This document shows positions 8,216 to 17,757 of a stretch of 64,000 bases of DNA, one piece after another (the first letter of the stretch is position 1; each line of letters starts with the position of its first letter). Source of the stretch: Streptomyces paradoxus. GTDB lineage: Bacteria; Actinomycetota; Actinomycetes; Streptomycetales; Streptomycetaceae. The translations under genes and the position numbers were made by a program. The notes beneath the pieces were generated by a model, which ran no database searches, was not told the DNA's origin, and saw only the letters and a program-made list of their open reading frames with translations. The stretch covers positions 81,771-145,770 of the forward strand of contig NZ_JACHGV010000017.1 in NCBI RefSeq assembly GCF_014202475.1. The letters are read 5' to 3'.

Positions 8216-9189
8216 AAAGCACGGCACGCCGGCGGTCGTACGGGGTCAAGGGGGCCCCGTACGCCCACCCGTCTCCCACCACCACCCTCAAACGAGCGCG
8301 AAGCGCCCCCTATCTTTTCCTCCTCCCCGCGACGCTCCTGTTCGCACTGTTCTTCGCGCTGCCCATCGGCTACGCGGTCTGGCTCAGTTTCCGCAAGGTG
8401 AAGGTGTCGGGCCTCGGCCTCGGCTCCGGCGCCCGCAAGGAGGTCTGGGCCGGCCTGGAGAACTACACCGACGCCCTCTCCGACAGCGAACTGCTGCACG
8501 GCACCCTGCGCGTCCTCGGCTACGGGTGCATCGTCGTGCCCGTCATGCTCGGCCTGGCCCTGCTGTTCGCGCTGATGCTCGACTCGGAGAAGGTGCGGCT
8601 CGCGCCCGTCACCCGGCTCGCGATCTTCCTGCCGTACGCCATCCCCGGTGTGGTGGCCGCCCTGCTGTGGGGTTTCCTCTACCTGCCGGACGTCAGCCCC
8701 TTCTACTTCGTGCTCGACCGGCTCGGGATGCCGCAGCCGGACCTGCTGGACGGCGGGCCGCTGTTCCTGGCCCTGTCGAACATCGCGGTCTGGGGCGGTA
8801 CCGGCTTCAACATGATCGTCATCTACACCTCGCTCCAGGCGATCCCGGCGGAGGTGTACGAGGCGGCGAAGCTGGACGGCGCCACCCCGCTGCAGATCGC
8901 GCTGCGGATCAAGATCCCGATGGTGTCGCCCTCGCTGGTGCTGACCTTCTTCTTCTCGATCATCGCGACGCTCCAGGTGTTCAACGAACCGACCACCCTC
9001 AAGCCGCTCACCAACTCGGTGTCCACGACGTGGAGCCCGCTGATGAAGGTGCACCGGGACGCCTTCGGCGAGGGTGACATCTACGGAGCCGCGGCGCAGG
9101 CCGTGATCATCGCCTTCGCCACGCTCCTCCTCTCCTTCGGCTTCCTGCGGGCCGCGAACCGTCGCCAGAAGCAGGAGGCCGCCCGATGA
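8212..9189 (+). CDS. Sugar ABC transporter permease, MalF type
   Basis: A 325-residue inner-membrane permease with about six transmembrane segments, beginning with a hydrophobic helix at APYLFLLPATLLFALFFALP. The cytoplasmic coupling loop EVYEAAKLDGATPLQIALRI is the EAA motif that docks the ATPase. The start is a GTG whose last two bases lie in the TGA stop of the binding protein gene (GTGA overlap). About 30 cytoplasmic residues precede the first helix. It pairs with the next permease. No ATPase gene lies in the operon. In Streptomyces such importers usually share the global ATPase MsiK, which is inferred here. Confidence 0.92.
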   Translation: MKSTARRRSYGVKGAPYAHPSPTTTLKRARSAPYLFLLPATLLFALFFALPIGYAVWLSFRKVKVSGLGLGSGARKEVWAGLENYTDALSDSELLHGTLRVLGYGCIVVPVMLGLALLFALMLDSEKVRLAPVTRLAIFLPYAIPGVVAALLWGFLYLPDVSPFYFVLDRLGMPQPDLLDGGPLFLALSNIAVWGGTGFNMIVIYTSLQAIPAEVYEAAKLDGATPLQIALRIKIPMVSPSLVLTFFFSIIATLQVFNEPTTLKPLTNSVSTTWSPLMKVHRDAFGEGDIYGAAAQAVIIAFATLLLSFGFLRAANRRQKQEAAR

Positions 9190-10094
9190 GCTCCCTCGCC
9201 GTCCACCAGACCGAGCCGGTGGCGGGCAGCACGCCCGGCACCGCCCAGGACCGCCCGCCGCTGCGCCGCCGGATCGCCCTGATGCCCACGGTCACCCTGC
9301 TGCTGGGCGCGCTCTACTGCCTGCTCCCGGTCGCCTGGGTGGTCATCGCCGCCACCAAGTCCGGGCGGGAGCTGTTCTCCACCTTCACGTTCCTGCCCGG
9401 CACGGGCTTCGCCGGCAACATCCGGGACCTCAGCGCCTACCGCGACGGTGTCTACTGGCAGTGGATGGGCAACTCCGCGCTGTACGCCGGTCTCGGGGCC
9501 CTGTTGTCGACCTGCGTATCGGCGATCAGCGGTTACGCGCTCGCGATCTACCGTTTCCGCGGCCGCGAGACGCTCTTCAACGTGCTGCTCGCGGGGGTGC
9601 TGATGCCGCCCGTGATCCTGGCCGTCCCCCAGTACCTGCTGCTGGCGAAGGCCGACCTCACCGACTCGTACCTGTCCGTCCTGCTGCCGCAGATCCTCTT
9701 CCCGTACGGTGTCTACCTCGCGCGGATCTACGCCGCCGCCGCGGTGCCCGCCGACGTGATCGAGGCGGGGCGCATGGACGGGGCGAGCGAGTGGCGGATC
9801 TTCACGCGGATCGCCCTGCCGATGATGATCCCCGGGATGGTGACGGTGTTCCTGTTCCAGTTCGTGGCGATCTGGAACAACTTCCTGCTGCCGTACATCA
9901 TGCTCAGCGACGACGAGAAGTTCCCGATCACGCTCGGCCTGTTCACGTTGCTGGAGCAGGGCGCCAACACCCCGGCGCTGTACACCCTGGTGATCACGGG
10001 CGCCCTGCTCGCGGTGCTCCCGCTGGTCGCCCTCTTCCTGGTCATCCAGCGGTTCTGGAGCCTGGATCTGCTCTCCGGAGCCGTAAAGTCGTGA
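9186..10094 (+). CDS. Sugar ABC transporter permease, MalG type
   Basis: A 302-residue permease with six predicted transmembrane helices. The EAA loop is VIEAGRMDGASEWRIFTRIA, close to the C-terminal third as in MalG proteins. The ATG overlaps the TGA of the MalF-type gene (ATGA). It forms the other half of the membrane channel of the galacto-oligosaccharide importer. Its stop overlaps the probable GTG start of the LacI gene. Confidence 0.92.
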   Translation: MSSLAVHQTEPVAGSTPGTAQDRPPLRRRIALMPTVTLLLGALYCLLPVAWVVIAATKSGRELFSTFTFLPGTGFAGNIRDLSAYRDGVYWQWMGNSALYAGLGALLSTCVSAISGYALAIYRFRGRETLFNVLLAGVLMPPVILAVPQYLLLAKADLTDSYLSVLLPQILFPYGVYLARIYAAAAVPADVIEAGRMDGASEWRIFTRIALPMMIPGMVTVFLFQFVAIWNNFLLPYIMLSDDEKFPITLGLFTLLEQGANTPALYTLVITGALLAVLPLVALFLVIQRFWSLDLLSGAVKS

Positions 10095-11122
10095 CCATGA
10101 ACGCTGCCGGAGGCAGGCGCAGGCCGCCCACGATCCATGACGTGGCGCGCGAGGCCGGTGTCTCGCGCGGCACCGTCTCGCGCGTCCTCAACGGCGGGCA
10201 CTACGTCAGTCCGGCCGCCCAGGAGGCGGTCAACGCGGCCATCCGCAAGACGGGTTACGTGGTCAACCGGCACGCCCGTTCCCTGATCACCGGGCGGTCC
10301 GACTCGATCGGCTTCCTGCTCACCGAGCCGCAGGAGCGGTTCTTCGAGGACCCCAACTTCAACGTCCTGCTGCGCGGCTGCACCCAGGCGCTCGCCGCGC
10401 ACGACATCCCGCTGCTGCTGATGCTGGCGGGCACCGAGGACGAACGGCGGCGCATCACGCGGTACATCACCGCCGGGCACGTCGACGGGGTGCTGCTGGT
10501 GTCCAGCCACTCCGGTGATCCCGTCGCCGAGCAGCTGCGCGAGGCGGGGGTGCCGCTGGTCGCGTGCGGGAAGCCGATCGGGCTGGCCTCCAAGGTGAGC
10601 TACGTGGCCGCCGACGACCGGGACGGCGCCCGCGACATGGTGCGTCACCTGCTGTCGCTCGGGCGGCGCAGGGTGGGCACCGTGACCGGTCCGCTGGACA
10701 CACCCGGCGGCGTCGAGCGCCTCGCCGGTTACAAGGAGGTGCTGGCGGAGGCGGGCCTGGAGTTCGACGAGCGGCTGGTCGTCTCCGGTGACTACAGCCG
10801 GGCGAGCGGCGAGGCCGGCGCCGAGCACCTGCTGGCGCGGGCGCCGGACGTCGACGCGGTGTTCGTCGCCTCCGACCTCATGGCGCAGGGAGTGCTCACA
10901 GCCCTGCACCGGGCCGGGCGGCGGGTGCCGGAGGACGTGGCGGTCGGCGGTTTCGACGATTCACCGGCCGCCGTGGCCGCCGGCCCCGAGCTGACGACCA
11001 TCCGGCAGCCCTGGGACCGCATCAGCAGTGAGATGGTCCGGGTGCTGCTCGCGCTGATCGGGGGCGAGGATCCGGCGGCGGTGATCCTGCCGACGGAGCT
11101 GGTGAAGCGGGAGTCGACGTGA
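10091..11122 (+). CDS. LacI-family repressor of the galactan/galactoside locus
   Basis: About 343 residues: a LacI helix-turn-helix (TIHDVAREAGVSRGTVSRVL, about 14-33) with hinge helix near residue 55-62, then a periplasmic-binding-protein-like effector domain. The GTG at 10091 overlaps the permease stop and is ten bases after CGGAG; the ATG two codons later (10097) is the other possible start. It ends the importer operon, so it is likely autoregulated through the operator on the operon promoter. The effector is presumably galactose or a galacto-oligosaccharide, by analogy with similar loci. Confidence 0.9.
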   Translation: MTMNAAGGRRRPPTIHDVAREAGVSRGTVSRVLNGGHYVSPAAQEAVNAAIRKTGYVVNRHARSLITGRSDSIGFLLTEPQERFFEDPNFNVLLRGCTQALAAHDIPLLLMLAGTEDERRRITRYITAGHVDGVLLVSSHSGDPVAEQLREAGVPLVACGKPIGLASKVSYVAADDRDGARDMVRHLLSLGRRRVGTVTGPLDTPGGVERLAGYKEVLAEAGLEFDERLVVSGDYSRASGEAGAEHLLARAPDVDAVFVASDLMAQGVLTALHRAGRRVPEDVAVGGFDDSPAAVAAGPELTTIRQPWDRISSEMVRVLLALIGGEDPAAVILPTELVKREST

Positions 11123-11196
11123 GGCCGTGAGTGCGGACCGGGAGGCCGGTCTGCATGCACCGTCATGGAACCGTGCACCGGTGTTACCGTTCCCAT

Positions 11197-11622
11197 ATGG
11201 CGGCGAAGACGGCTGGTGGGCAGCTGGAAGACCGGTGGCGGGACATCCTGTCGGCGCACGCGCGCACGATGTGCGAGATCGACCGGGCGCTGCATCCGCA
11301 CGGCCTCGGCGCATCCGACTTCGAGGTCCTGGACATGCTCGCGAACGCGGCGCCCGGGGAGGGCGAGCAGTGCCGGGTGCAGAACCTCGTGGGGCGGGTC
11401 CACCTCAGTCAGAGCGCGCTGTCGAGGCTGATCGCCCGGCTGGAGAAGGACGGGCTGGTGGCCCGGTCCGTGTGCGCGGAGGACCGCCGGGGCGTGTGGG
11501 TCGCCCTGACGGCCAAGGGCCGTGACCTGCACGCCGAGGTGCTGCCGCTGCAGCGGGCAGCACTGAGCCGGGCGCTGGGCGAGCAGTCACCCAGGCCCGG
11601 ATCGCGCCGGTGGCCTTCCTAG
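11197..11622 (+). CDS. MarR-family transcriptional regulator
   Basis: A 141-residue winged-helix protein with the MarR layout: N-terminal dimerisation helix, recognition region VQNLVGRVHLSQSALSRLIA, and wing LVARSVCAEDRRGVWVALT with the conserved DRR. There is no ribosome binding site before the ATG, and TTACCGT stands 8-14 bases upstream, so the mRNA may be leaderless. The last bases overlap the stop codon of the SseB gene on the other strand (shared CTAG). No divergent target gene is adjacent, so the regulon is unknown. An upstream in-frame ATG at 11131 would add 22 residues that do not look like MarR sequence. Confidence 0.85.
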   Translation: MAAKTAGGQLEDRWRDILSAHARTMCEIDRALHPHGLGASDFEVLDMLANAAPGEGEQCRVQNLVGRVHLSQSALSRLIARLEKDGLVARSVCAEDRRGVWVALTAKGRDLHAEVLPLQRAALSRALGEQSPRPGSRRWPS

Positions 11623-12017
11623 CGGGCCAGCAGGGTGCGCACTCCCTCCGAGGTCAGCGTCAGGCGGTGCTCCGAGCTGCCGTCGATGGTGAGCGACAGG
11701 TCGTCGGCCGGCCACTGCGCGGCGAGGGCCCCGAGGGGCACCAGGCGGTAGCGGGACACGAACGGCAGCAGCCCGGCCATCTCCACCTCTGAGGTGAACA
11801 CGGGCACCACCGGTTCGCCGCCCGGCTGCTCCAGCACCGGCAGGGCCACCGCCGACGGGTTGGCGGCGTCCGAGTCGTTGGCGTCGTCGGGCACGGGGAT
11901 GAGCACGTCGCTGTTGGCGAGCGCGTCCAGAGCCGCCGTGTCCTCGGTGTTCTCGGAGAGGACGTCCAGAGCCCGCTGGGCGGGCGTGGGCGTGGGGTCG
12001 TTTGCGGGTGTCTCCAT
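11619..12017 (-). CDS. SseB-domain protein
   Basis: A 132-residue soluble acidic protein resembling the SseB N-terminal domain (ALDALANSDVLIPVP, PVFTSEVEMAGLLPFV). Streptomyces genomes carry several proteins of this type with no assigned role; the link to type III secretion is in name only. The ATG is placed at 12017 because AGGGA precedes it by about nine bases. The gene converges on and overlaps the MarR gene by four bases. Its promoter must lie in the 200-300 bp shared with the divergent MFS operon. Confidence 0.7.
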   Translation of the reverse strand: METPANDPTPTPAQRALDVLSENTEDTAALDALANSDVLIPVPDDANDSDAANPSAVALPVLEQPGGEPVVPVFTSEVEMAGLLPFVSRYRLVPLGALAAQWPADDLSLTIDGSSEHRLTLTSEGVRTLLAR

Positions 12018-12212
12018 GGCAGATTCCCTGGTAGCGGCGGTCGTGCGGCCCGCCCCGGGCATGATCCGCCCCGGGAACGGTCCTGCTCGCGTACCCGAAC
12101 GGGACCGGGGCAACCCTGGTGGATCTCCGAGGTTCGTGGGAGCTCGGGGGAGATCTCGTGGCGAGCCGGGGGATGCCGGGCCGTCGGAGGACACCTGGGC
12201 AGCCGGGGGCTG

Positions 12213-12244
12213 TTGACCCCACTGATGTTACCGGTAACATCAGT
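12213..12244 (+). promoter_or_regulatory. Promoter and perfect 24-bp palindromic operator of the MFS/GH35 operon
   Basis: Bases 12221-12244 form a perfect palindrome with half-site ACTGATGTTACC and the LacI-like core GTTACCGGTAAC centred on CG. It is embedded in a plausible promoter, TTGACC at 12213-12218 and TAACAT at 12235-12240 with a 16-bp spacer, so binding would block RNA polymerase. The LacI gene that closes this cluster is the likely ligand-responsive repressor. The remaining 12018-12313 sequence has no gene; it is the shared upstream region of the SseB and MFS genes. Confidence 0.8.
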
Positions 12245-12313
12245 TCCCTGATCCAGACGTACGCGCCTGTGCCCTCCGCCCACCCACCCGGTGGCCCGTC
12301 CTTCGGAGTCCGC

Positions 12314-13495
12314 GTGATCGAAGAGCGCGTTGCCCGTCTCTCCTCCGCACCGCCCGGCCCCGTGTTCAGCAGGGCCGCCGTAGTGGCCTCTTGTACCGGC
12401 TTCGTGCTCATCGGGGCGTTGCAGGCGCTGTACGGGCCGGCGATCCCGGCCTTCCGTGCGGAGTTCGGGCTGTCGCCCTCCGCCGCGGGACTGGGGCTGA
12501 GCGCCCACTTCGTCGGTGGTGTGGCCGGTGTGCTGCTGTTCGACCGGCTCTACGGCCGGGTCGGCAACCGGCGGATCCTCGGCAGTTCGTATCTGCTGAT
12601 GGCCGTCGGCGCCGCCGGCTTCGCGCTGGCGCCCGACTGGCCCACCGCCCTGGTGGCGGCCCTGCTGGCCGGGTTCGGCTTCGGCGGTATCGACTACGGC
12701 CTCAACCAGCTGTTCGCCGTGGGCTTCGGCCACCGTTCCACCGCGATGCTCAACATCCTCAACGCCCACTTCGGCATCGGCGCCATCCTCGGGCCCGCCG
12801 TGATCGGCGCGGTCGGCTCCGAGCATTACCCGGCCGTCTTCCTCGCTTTCGCCGTCGCCAACCTGCCGCTGCTGCTGTGCCTGAGGGGCGTGCGGAACCA
12901 GGTGCCCGTCCCGGCCGGAGAGCAGAGCGGCGGCACAGGCGTGCTCGGGCGGAGCCTCGGCTCCGTCCTCGCCGTGTTCGTCGTCCTCTACGTGCTGCAC
13001 GTCGGCATCGAGGCCGGTGTGGGCGGCTGGGAGCCCACGCATCTGGAGACGGTCGGCTACGGCGCGGGCGTCGCCGCGACCGCCACCTCCGTGTACTGGC
13101 TGATGATGACCGTCGGCCGCTTCCTGGTCGCCCCGCTCGCGCTGCGCTTCTCCGCCCAGGCCATCATCACCGTCTCGTGCGCGGGCATGACGGTGTGCCT
13201 GCTGGCCGCGACCGTCCCGGCCCTCGCGCCCTACGCGTACGCCGGTGTCGGTCTGTTCATCGCGCCGATCTTCCCCACCGGGCTGCCCTGGCTGAACCGC
13301 GCCGCCCCGCGGGCCCGGCGGGCCGGCGCCCTGGTCATCGCGGCCTCCATGGCCGGCGGTGTCGCCGCGGGGCCTGCGCTGGGCAAGGCCATCGAGTGGT
13401 CCGGGATCCGCGCCGTGCCGCTCCTGCTGTGCGGCGTGTCGGCACTCTGCCTGGCCGCCACACTCTGGCTGATCCGCGCCACCCGCTCCCGCTGA
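12314..13495 (+). CDS. MFS transporter, probable galactoside permease
   Basis: A 393-residue major facilitator protein with about twelve transmembrane segments. The loop between helices 2 and 3, LLFDRLYGRVGNRRILG, is the MFS motif A. The start is a GTG with GGAG five bases upstream; the reading frame extends further back but would then include the operator. It opens an operon with two GH35-type genes, so it probably imports a beta-galactoside or related sugar. Substrate and direction are inferred from neighbours. Confidence 0.85.
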   Translation: MIEERVARLSSAPPGPVFSRAAVVASCTGFVLIGALQALYGPAIPAFRAEFGLSPSAAGLGLSAHFVGGVAGVLLFDRLYGRVGNRRILGSSYLLMAVGAAGFALAPDWPTALVAALLAGFGFGGIDYGLNQLFAVGFGHRSTAMLNILNAHFGIGAILGPAVIGAVGSEHYPAVFLAFAVANLPLLLCLRGVRNQVPVPAGEQSGGTGVLGRSLGSVLAVFVVLYVLHVGIEAGVGGWEPTHLETVGYGAGVAATATSVYWLMMTVGRFLVAPLALRFSAQAIITVSCAGMTVCLLAATVPALAPYAYAGVGLFIAPIFPTGLPWLNRAAPRARRAGALVIAASMAGGVAAGPALGKAIEWSGIRAVPLLLCGVSALCLAATLWLIRATRSR

Positions 13496-13528
13496 ATCCA
13501 CTCCTCTGTCCCGAAGGGAAGCTTCCGC

Positions 13529-15287
13529 ATGCCCGCCCTGACGACGACGTCCGACGGATTCCTGCTGCACGGCGAGCCGTTCCGGATCATCTCCGGCGCG
13601 CTGCACTACTTCCGCGTCCACCCCGGCCTGTGGTCCGACCGGCTGCGCAAGGCGCGGCTGATGGGCCTCAACACGGTGGAGACCTACATCCCGTGGAACC
13701 ACCACCAGCCCGATCCCGAGGGCCCCCTCCTCCTCGACGGCTTCCTCGACCTGCCCCGCTTCCTACGGGTCGCCCAGGACGAGGGGCTGCGGGTGCTGCT
13801 GCGTCCCGGGCCGTTCATCTGCGCCGAGTGGGACGGCGGCGGTCTGCCCGACTGGCTGACCTCCGACCCGGACATCCGGCTGCGCACCAGCGACCCCCGC
13901 TTCACCGGGGCCGTCGACCGCTACCTCGACCTGCTGCTGCCCGCGCTCCGGCCGCACCTGGCGGCGGCGGGCGGTCCCGTCATCGCCGTACAGGTGGAGA
14001 ACGAGTACGGGGCCTACGGCGACGACTCCGCGTACCTGAAGCACCTGGCCGACGCGTTCCGCTCGCGAGGCGTCGAGGAACTGCTGTTCACCTGTGACCA
14101 GGCCGATCCCGGACACCTGGCCGCGGGGACCCTGCCCGGCGTCCTGGCGGCCACGACCTTCGGCAGCCGCGTCGAGCAGAGCCTCGCGCGGCTGCGCGAG
14201 CACCGTCCCGAAGGGCCTTTGTTCTGTGCCGAGTTCTGGATCGGCTGGTTCGACCACTGGGGCGGGCCGCACCACGTCCGGGACGCGGCCGACGCCGCCG
14301 CCGATCTGGACCGGCTGCTGTCCGCCGGGGCGTCCGTGAACATCTACATGTTCCACGGCGGCACCAACTTCGGCTTCACCAACGGCGCCAACCACAAGCA
14401 CGCCTACACGCCCACGATCACGTCGTACGACTACGACGCCGCGCTCACCGAGAGCGGCGACCCCGGCCCGAAGTACCGTGCCTTCCGCGAGGTCATCGCC
14501 CGTCATTGCGCCGTACCGGACGGGCCCCTCCCGGCGGCGGGCCCGAAACTTCCGCCCACCGACGTCGAGTTGAGCGACCGGGCGGCCCTCATGCCGCTTG
14601 CGGGGCCGCCCGTGAGCGCCGACGTCCCGCTCACCATGGACGCGCTCGGGCAGCGCACCGGTTACGCGCTCCTACCGCACCACGCTCCCCGTCGGCGGCG
14701 ACGGCCTGCTGCACTTCGCCGGTGGGGTCGGCGACCGCGCCCTGGTCTTCGTCGACGGCGCCCCCGCCGGTGTGCTGGAGCGCGAACGGCACGACGAGAC
14801 GCTGCCCGTGCGCGTGCCGCGTCCCGGGGTGACGCTGGACGTCCTCGTCGAGAACATGGGCGGCGTCAACTACGGGCCTCGCATCGGTGCGCCCAAGGGC
14901 CTGCTCGGCCCCGTCTCCTTCAACGGCACCGCCCTGCGCGGCTGGGACTGCCACCCGCTGCCGCTCGACGATCTGGACGCGGTGCCGTTCGCCCCGGCCG
15001 GTGACGCGCCGGTCACCGTGCCGGCGTTCCACCGCGGCACCTTCGAGGTCCGCACCTCCGCCGACGCCTTCCTCTCCCTGCCCGGCTGGTCGAAGGGCCA
15101 GGCCTGGGTCAACGGCTTCCACCTGGGCCGCTACTGGAACCGGGGCCCGCAGCGCACGTTGTACGTCCCCGCACCGGTGCTGCGCCCGGGCGCCAACGAA
15201 CTCGTCCTGCTGGAGCTGCACGGCACCACCGCCACCCGTGCCCTGCTCACCGGCACCCCCGACCTCGGCCCGGAGAACACCTGGTGA
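13529..15287 (+). pseudogene. GH35 beta-galactosidase with a single-base frameshift
   Basis: The first 381 codons give a GH35 enzyme: ALHYFRVHPGLWSDRL and TYIPWNHHQP near the start, acid/base Glu in VQVENEYGAYG (about residue 158) and nucleophile Glu in LFCAEFWIGWFDHWG (about 234). Between 14669 and 14673 an extra C (ctc-c-tac) shifts the frame. From 14673 another frame continues the homologous C-terminal beta-sandwich domains (YRTTLPVGGDGLLHFAGG to GTPDLGPENTW) and ends at 15287. Removing one base restores a 585-residue protein of normal GH35 length. As written, translation runs on to 15004 in an Arg-rich nonsense tail. This may be a sequencing error or a true mutation leaving only the catalytic barrel. 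The downstream gene still overlaps the correct-frame stop (GTGA). Confidence 0.88.
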
Positions 15288-17668
15288 CGCATCTGCTGCG
15301 CGTGCCCCCGCCTGCCGCTCCCCCGCTGACCGGCCACCTGCCCTTCACGGACGCGCCGGGCGTGCCCGACCCGATCGAGGTCACCAGCCGCTGGCTCACC
15401 CGGGGCGGCCGCGCCTGGCTCCCGGTCTCCGGCGAGTTCCACTACTCCCGCTGCCCGCACGGGGAGTGGGAGGAGGAACTGCTGAAGATGAAGGCGGGCG
15501 GGGTGACCGCCGTCGCCTCCTACGTCATCTGGATCCACCATGAGGAGATCGAGGGCCGGGTCCGCTTCGACGGCCACCGCGACCTGCGGTGCTTCGCCGA
15601 GCTGTGCGCCCGCCACGGCCTGGACTTCATCCCCCGGATCGGCCCCTGGTCCCACGCCGAGGTACGCAACGGCGGCCTGCCCGACTGGCTCCTGGCCCGC
15701 GCCTGCACCCCCCGCACCGACGACCCGGCCTATCTGGAGCCCGTACGCGCCTGGTTCACCGCGATCGCCGGCCAGTTGCGCGGTCTCGACCGGGCGAGCG
15801 GCGGCCCGATCGTCGCGATCCAGATCGAGAACGAGCTGTACGACCAGCCGGGCCACCTGCGCACGCTGAAGCGCCTGGCACAGGAGGCCGGGCTGAGCGC
15901 ACCGTTGTGGACGTCGACCGCCTGGGGCGGCGTGCAGCTCCCCGGTGACGAACTGCTTCCGCTGTACGGCGGCTATTCCGAGGCGTTCTGGACGGAGGCC
16001 GACGGCGGCTGGCCCGACACCTGCCGCAAGCACTTCTTCTTCACCCACGAGCGCGACGACGAGGGCATCGGCGCCGACCTGCGGCCCACGGCCGTGCGCG
16101 GAGCCGGCCCGGCTCCGACGGACCGCTTCCCCTGGGCGACCTGCGAGTTGGGCGGCGGCATGGCGGTGGCCTATCACCGGCGGCCGAGGGTGGAGGCAGC
16201 CGATGTCGGCGCCCTGGGGCTGACCAAGCTCGGCTGCGGGTCCGTGTGGCAGGGCTACTACATGTTCCACGGCGGCACGAACCCGGCCGGCGAGCTGACG
16301 TCCCTGCAGGAGTCGCACGCCACCGGCTACCCCAACGACCTGCCCGTCCTGACCTACGACTTCCAGGCCCCGCTCGGCGAGTACGGGCAGGTGCGGCCCT
16401 CCTACCACGAACTGCGCCTCCAGCACCTGCTGCTGGCCGGATTCGGGCACCGGATCGCCCCGATGCGGTCCGTGCTGCCCGAGCAGCCGCCGGCGGGGCA
16501 GCACGACCGGGACACCCTGCGCTGGGCCGTGCGGACCGACGGGACCTCGGGCTTCCTCTTCGTGACGAACCACCAGCCGCACGAGCCGCTGCCGGGCCAC
16601 CCGGACACGGCCTTCACGGTCGCCTTCCCCGACGCGCCCTCGCTGACGCTGCCGAGCACTCCCGTCACCGTCCCCTCCGGCGCGTACTTCTGCTGGCCGC
16701 TCCGGCTGGACGTGGCCGGGCTGCGGCTGGAGTGGGCCACGGCGCAGCCCGTGTGCGCCGTCGAGGCGGACGGCCGTACGGTCCTGGTGCTGGCCGCGAC
16801 GGACGGCATCGCCCCCGAACTCGCCCTGGACGCCGACACGGTGGGGTCCGTCGAGGTGCCCTCCGGGGAGATCACGCCGGTCGCCGGGCGGGTGCTGGTC
16901 AGCGGGGTGCGGCCCGGGACGGACGCCCTGGTGGAGGTGGAGGCGGCCGACGGTTCACGCGTCGGCCTGCTGGTCCTGGACGCGGCGACGGCCCGGACGG
17001 TCTACCGGGGCCGGGCGTGGGGGGCCGAACGGCTGGTGCTGTGCGGGGACGGAGTCGTCTTCGACGAGCACCGTCACGAGGTGCGCCTGCACAGTCCCGC
17101 CGCCGAGCCGACGTTCGCGGTGCTGCCCGCACCGGATTCCGCCCTGGTGGTGGAGGGGGCCGGTGTCCGGGAGGCGGCCGACGGTGTGTTCACGCGCTAC
17201 ACGGTCGACGCCGGGCCGCCGGCGGGGACCGTCGCGACCGTCAGGTCCGTCAGGCCCGCCGGCCCGGCGCCCGAGCCGGTGACCGGCGTGCAGGGCCGGG
17301 CGAGTGTGCCGGGCGAGAAGGACGTGGACGCGGCGGCCGCCGAGTACCGGGTCGACGTACCGCAGGACCTGCTCCGGAACCCCTCCGGCGTGCTGCTGCG
17401 GCTGCGCTGGACGGGGGACCTGGCCCGGGCCTGCGTGGGAGACGCTCTGGTCGCCGACCAGTTCTGGTCGGGGCGGGTCTGGGACATCGGGCTGGACCGG
17501 CTGCCGGCCCGGGCGCTGCGCACGGAGGGCCTGCGGCTGAAGGTGCTGCCGCTCGCCCCGGACGCCGCCGTGCATGTGCCGGAGCAGCCGGATGACACCT
17601 GGCGGGAGGCGCGGGTGCTGGACGCCGTATGGGTGGTCACGCGCCGCTGGGCGGTCCGGACCGGCTGA
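15284..17668 (+). CDS. Large GH35-family beta-galactosidase-like enzyme
   Basis: A 794-residue glycoside hydrolase whose N-terminal half is a GH35 barrel: VSGEFHYSRCPHGEWEEEL, SYVIWIHHEE, acid/base Glu in IVAIQIENELYD (about residue 183) and a candidate nucleophile Glu in WATCELGGG (about 287). YMFHGGTNPAGE matches the YMFHGGTNFG of true GH35 enzymes. The second half is made of beta-sandwich domains and is much longer than in the neighbouring GH35. No signal peptide is visible, so it probably works in the cytoplasm on an imported sugar. The GTG start overlaps the GH35 stop. Its sequence is divergent enough that the substrate may not be lactose-like. Confidence 0.85.
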   Translation: MTHLLRVPPPAAPPLTGHLPFTDAPGVPDPIEVTSRWLTRGGRAWLPVSGEFHYSRCPHGEWEEELLKMKAGGVTAVASYVIWIHHEEIEGRVRFDGHRDLRCFAELCARHGLDFIPRIGPWSHAEVRNGGLPDWLLARACTPRTDDPAYLEPVRAWFTAIAGQLRGLDRASGGPIVAIQIENELYDQPGHLRTLKRLAQEAGLSAPLWTSTAWGGVQLPGDELLPLYGGYSEAFWTEADGGWPDTCRKHFFFTHERDDEGIGADLRPTAVRGAGPAPTDRFPWATCELGGGMAVAYHRRPRVEAADVGALGLTKLGCGSVWQGYYMFHGGTNPAGELTSLQESHATGYPNDLPVLTYDFQAPLGEYGQVRPSYHELRLQHLLLAGFGHRIAPMRSVLPEQPPAGQHDRDTLRWAVRTDGTSGFLFVTNHQPHEPLPGHPDTAFTVAFPDAPSLTLPSTPVTVPSGAYFCWPLRLDVAGLRLEWATAQPVCAVEADGRTVLVLAATDGIAPELALDADTVGSVEVPSGEITPVAGRVLVSGVRPGTDALVEVEAADGSRVGLLVLDAATARTVYRGRAWGAERLVLCGDGVVFDEHRHEVRLHSPAAEPTFAVLPAPDSALVVEGAGVREAADGVFTRYTVDAGPPAGTVATVRSVRPAGPAPEPVTGVQGRASVPGEKDVDAAAAEYRVDVPQDLLRNPSGVLLRLRWTGDLARACVGDALVADQFWSGRVWDIGLDRLPARALRTEGLRLKVLPLAPDAAVHVPEQPDDTWREARVLDAVWVVTRRWAVRTG

Positions 17669-17757
17669 AGACGTTCCGGGCACACCGTCCGGCCTATGCT
17701 GTGCTCCTGCCGGGCGGGTTCAGGACCGCCGTACCGACGTCGAGGACATCACCCGCC

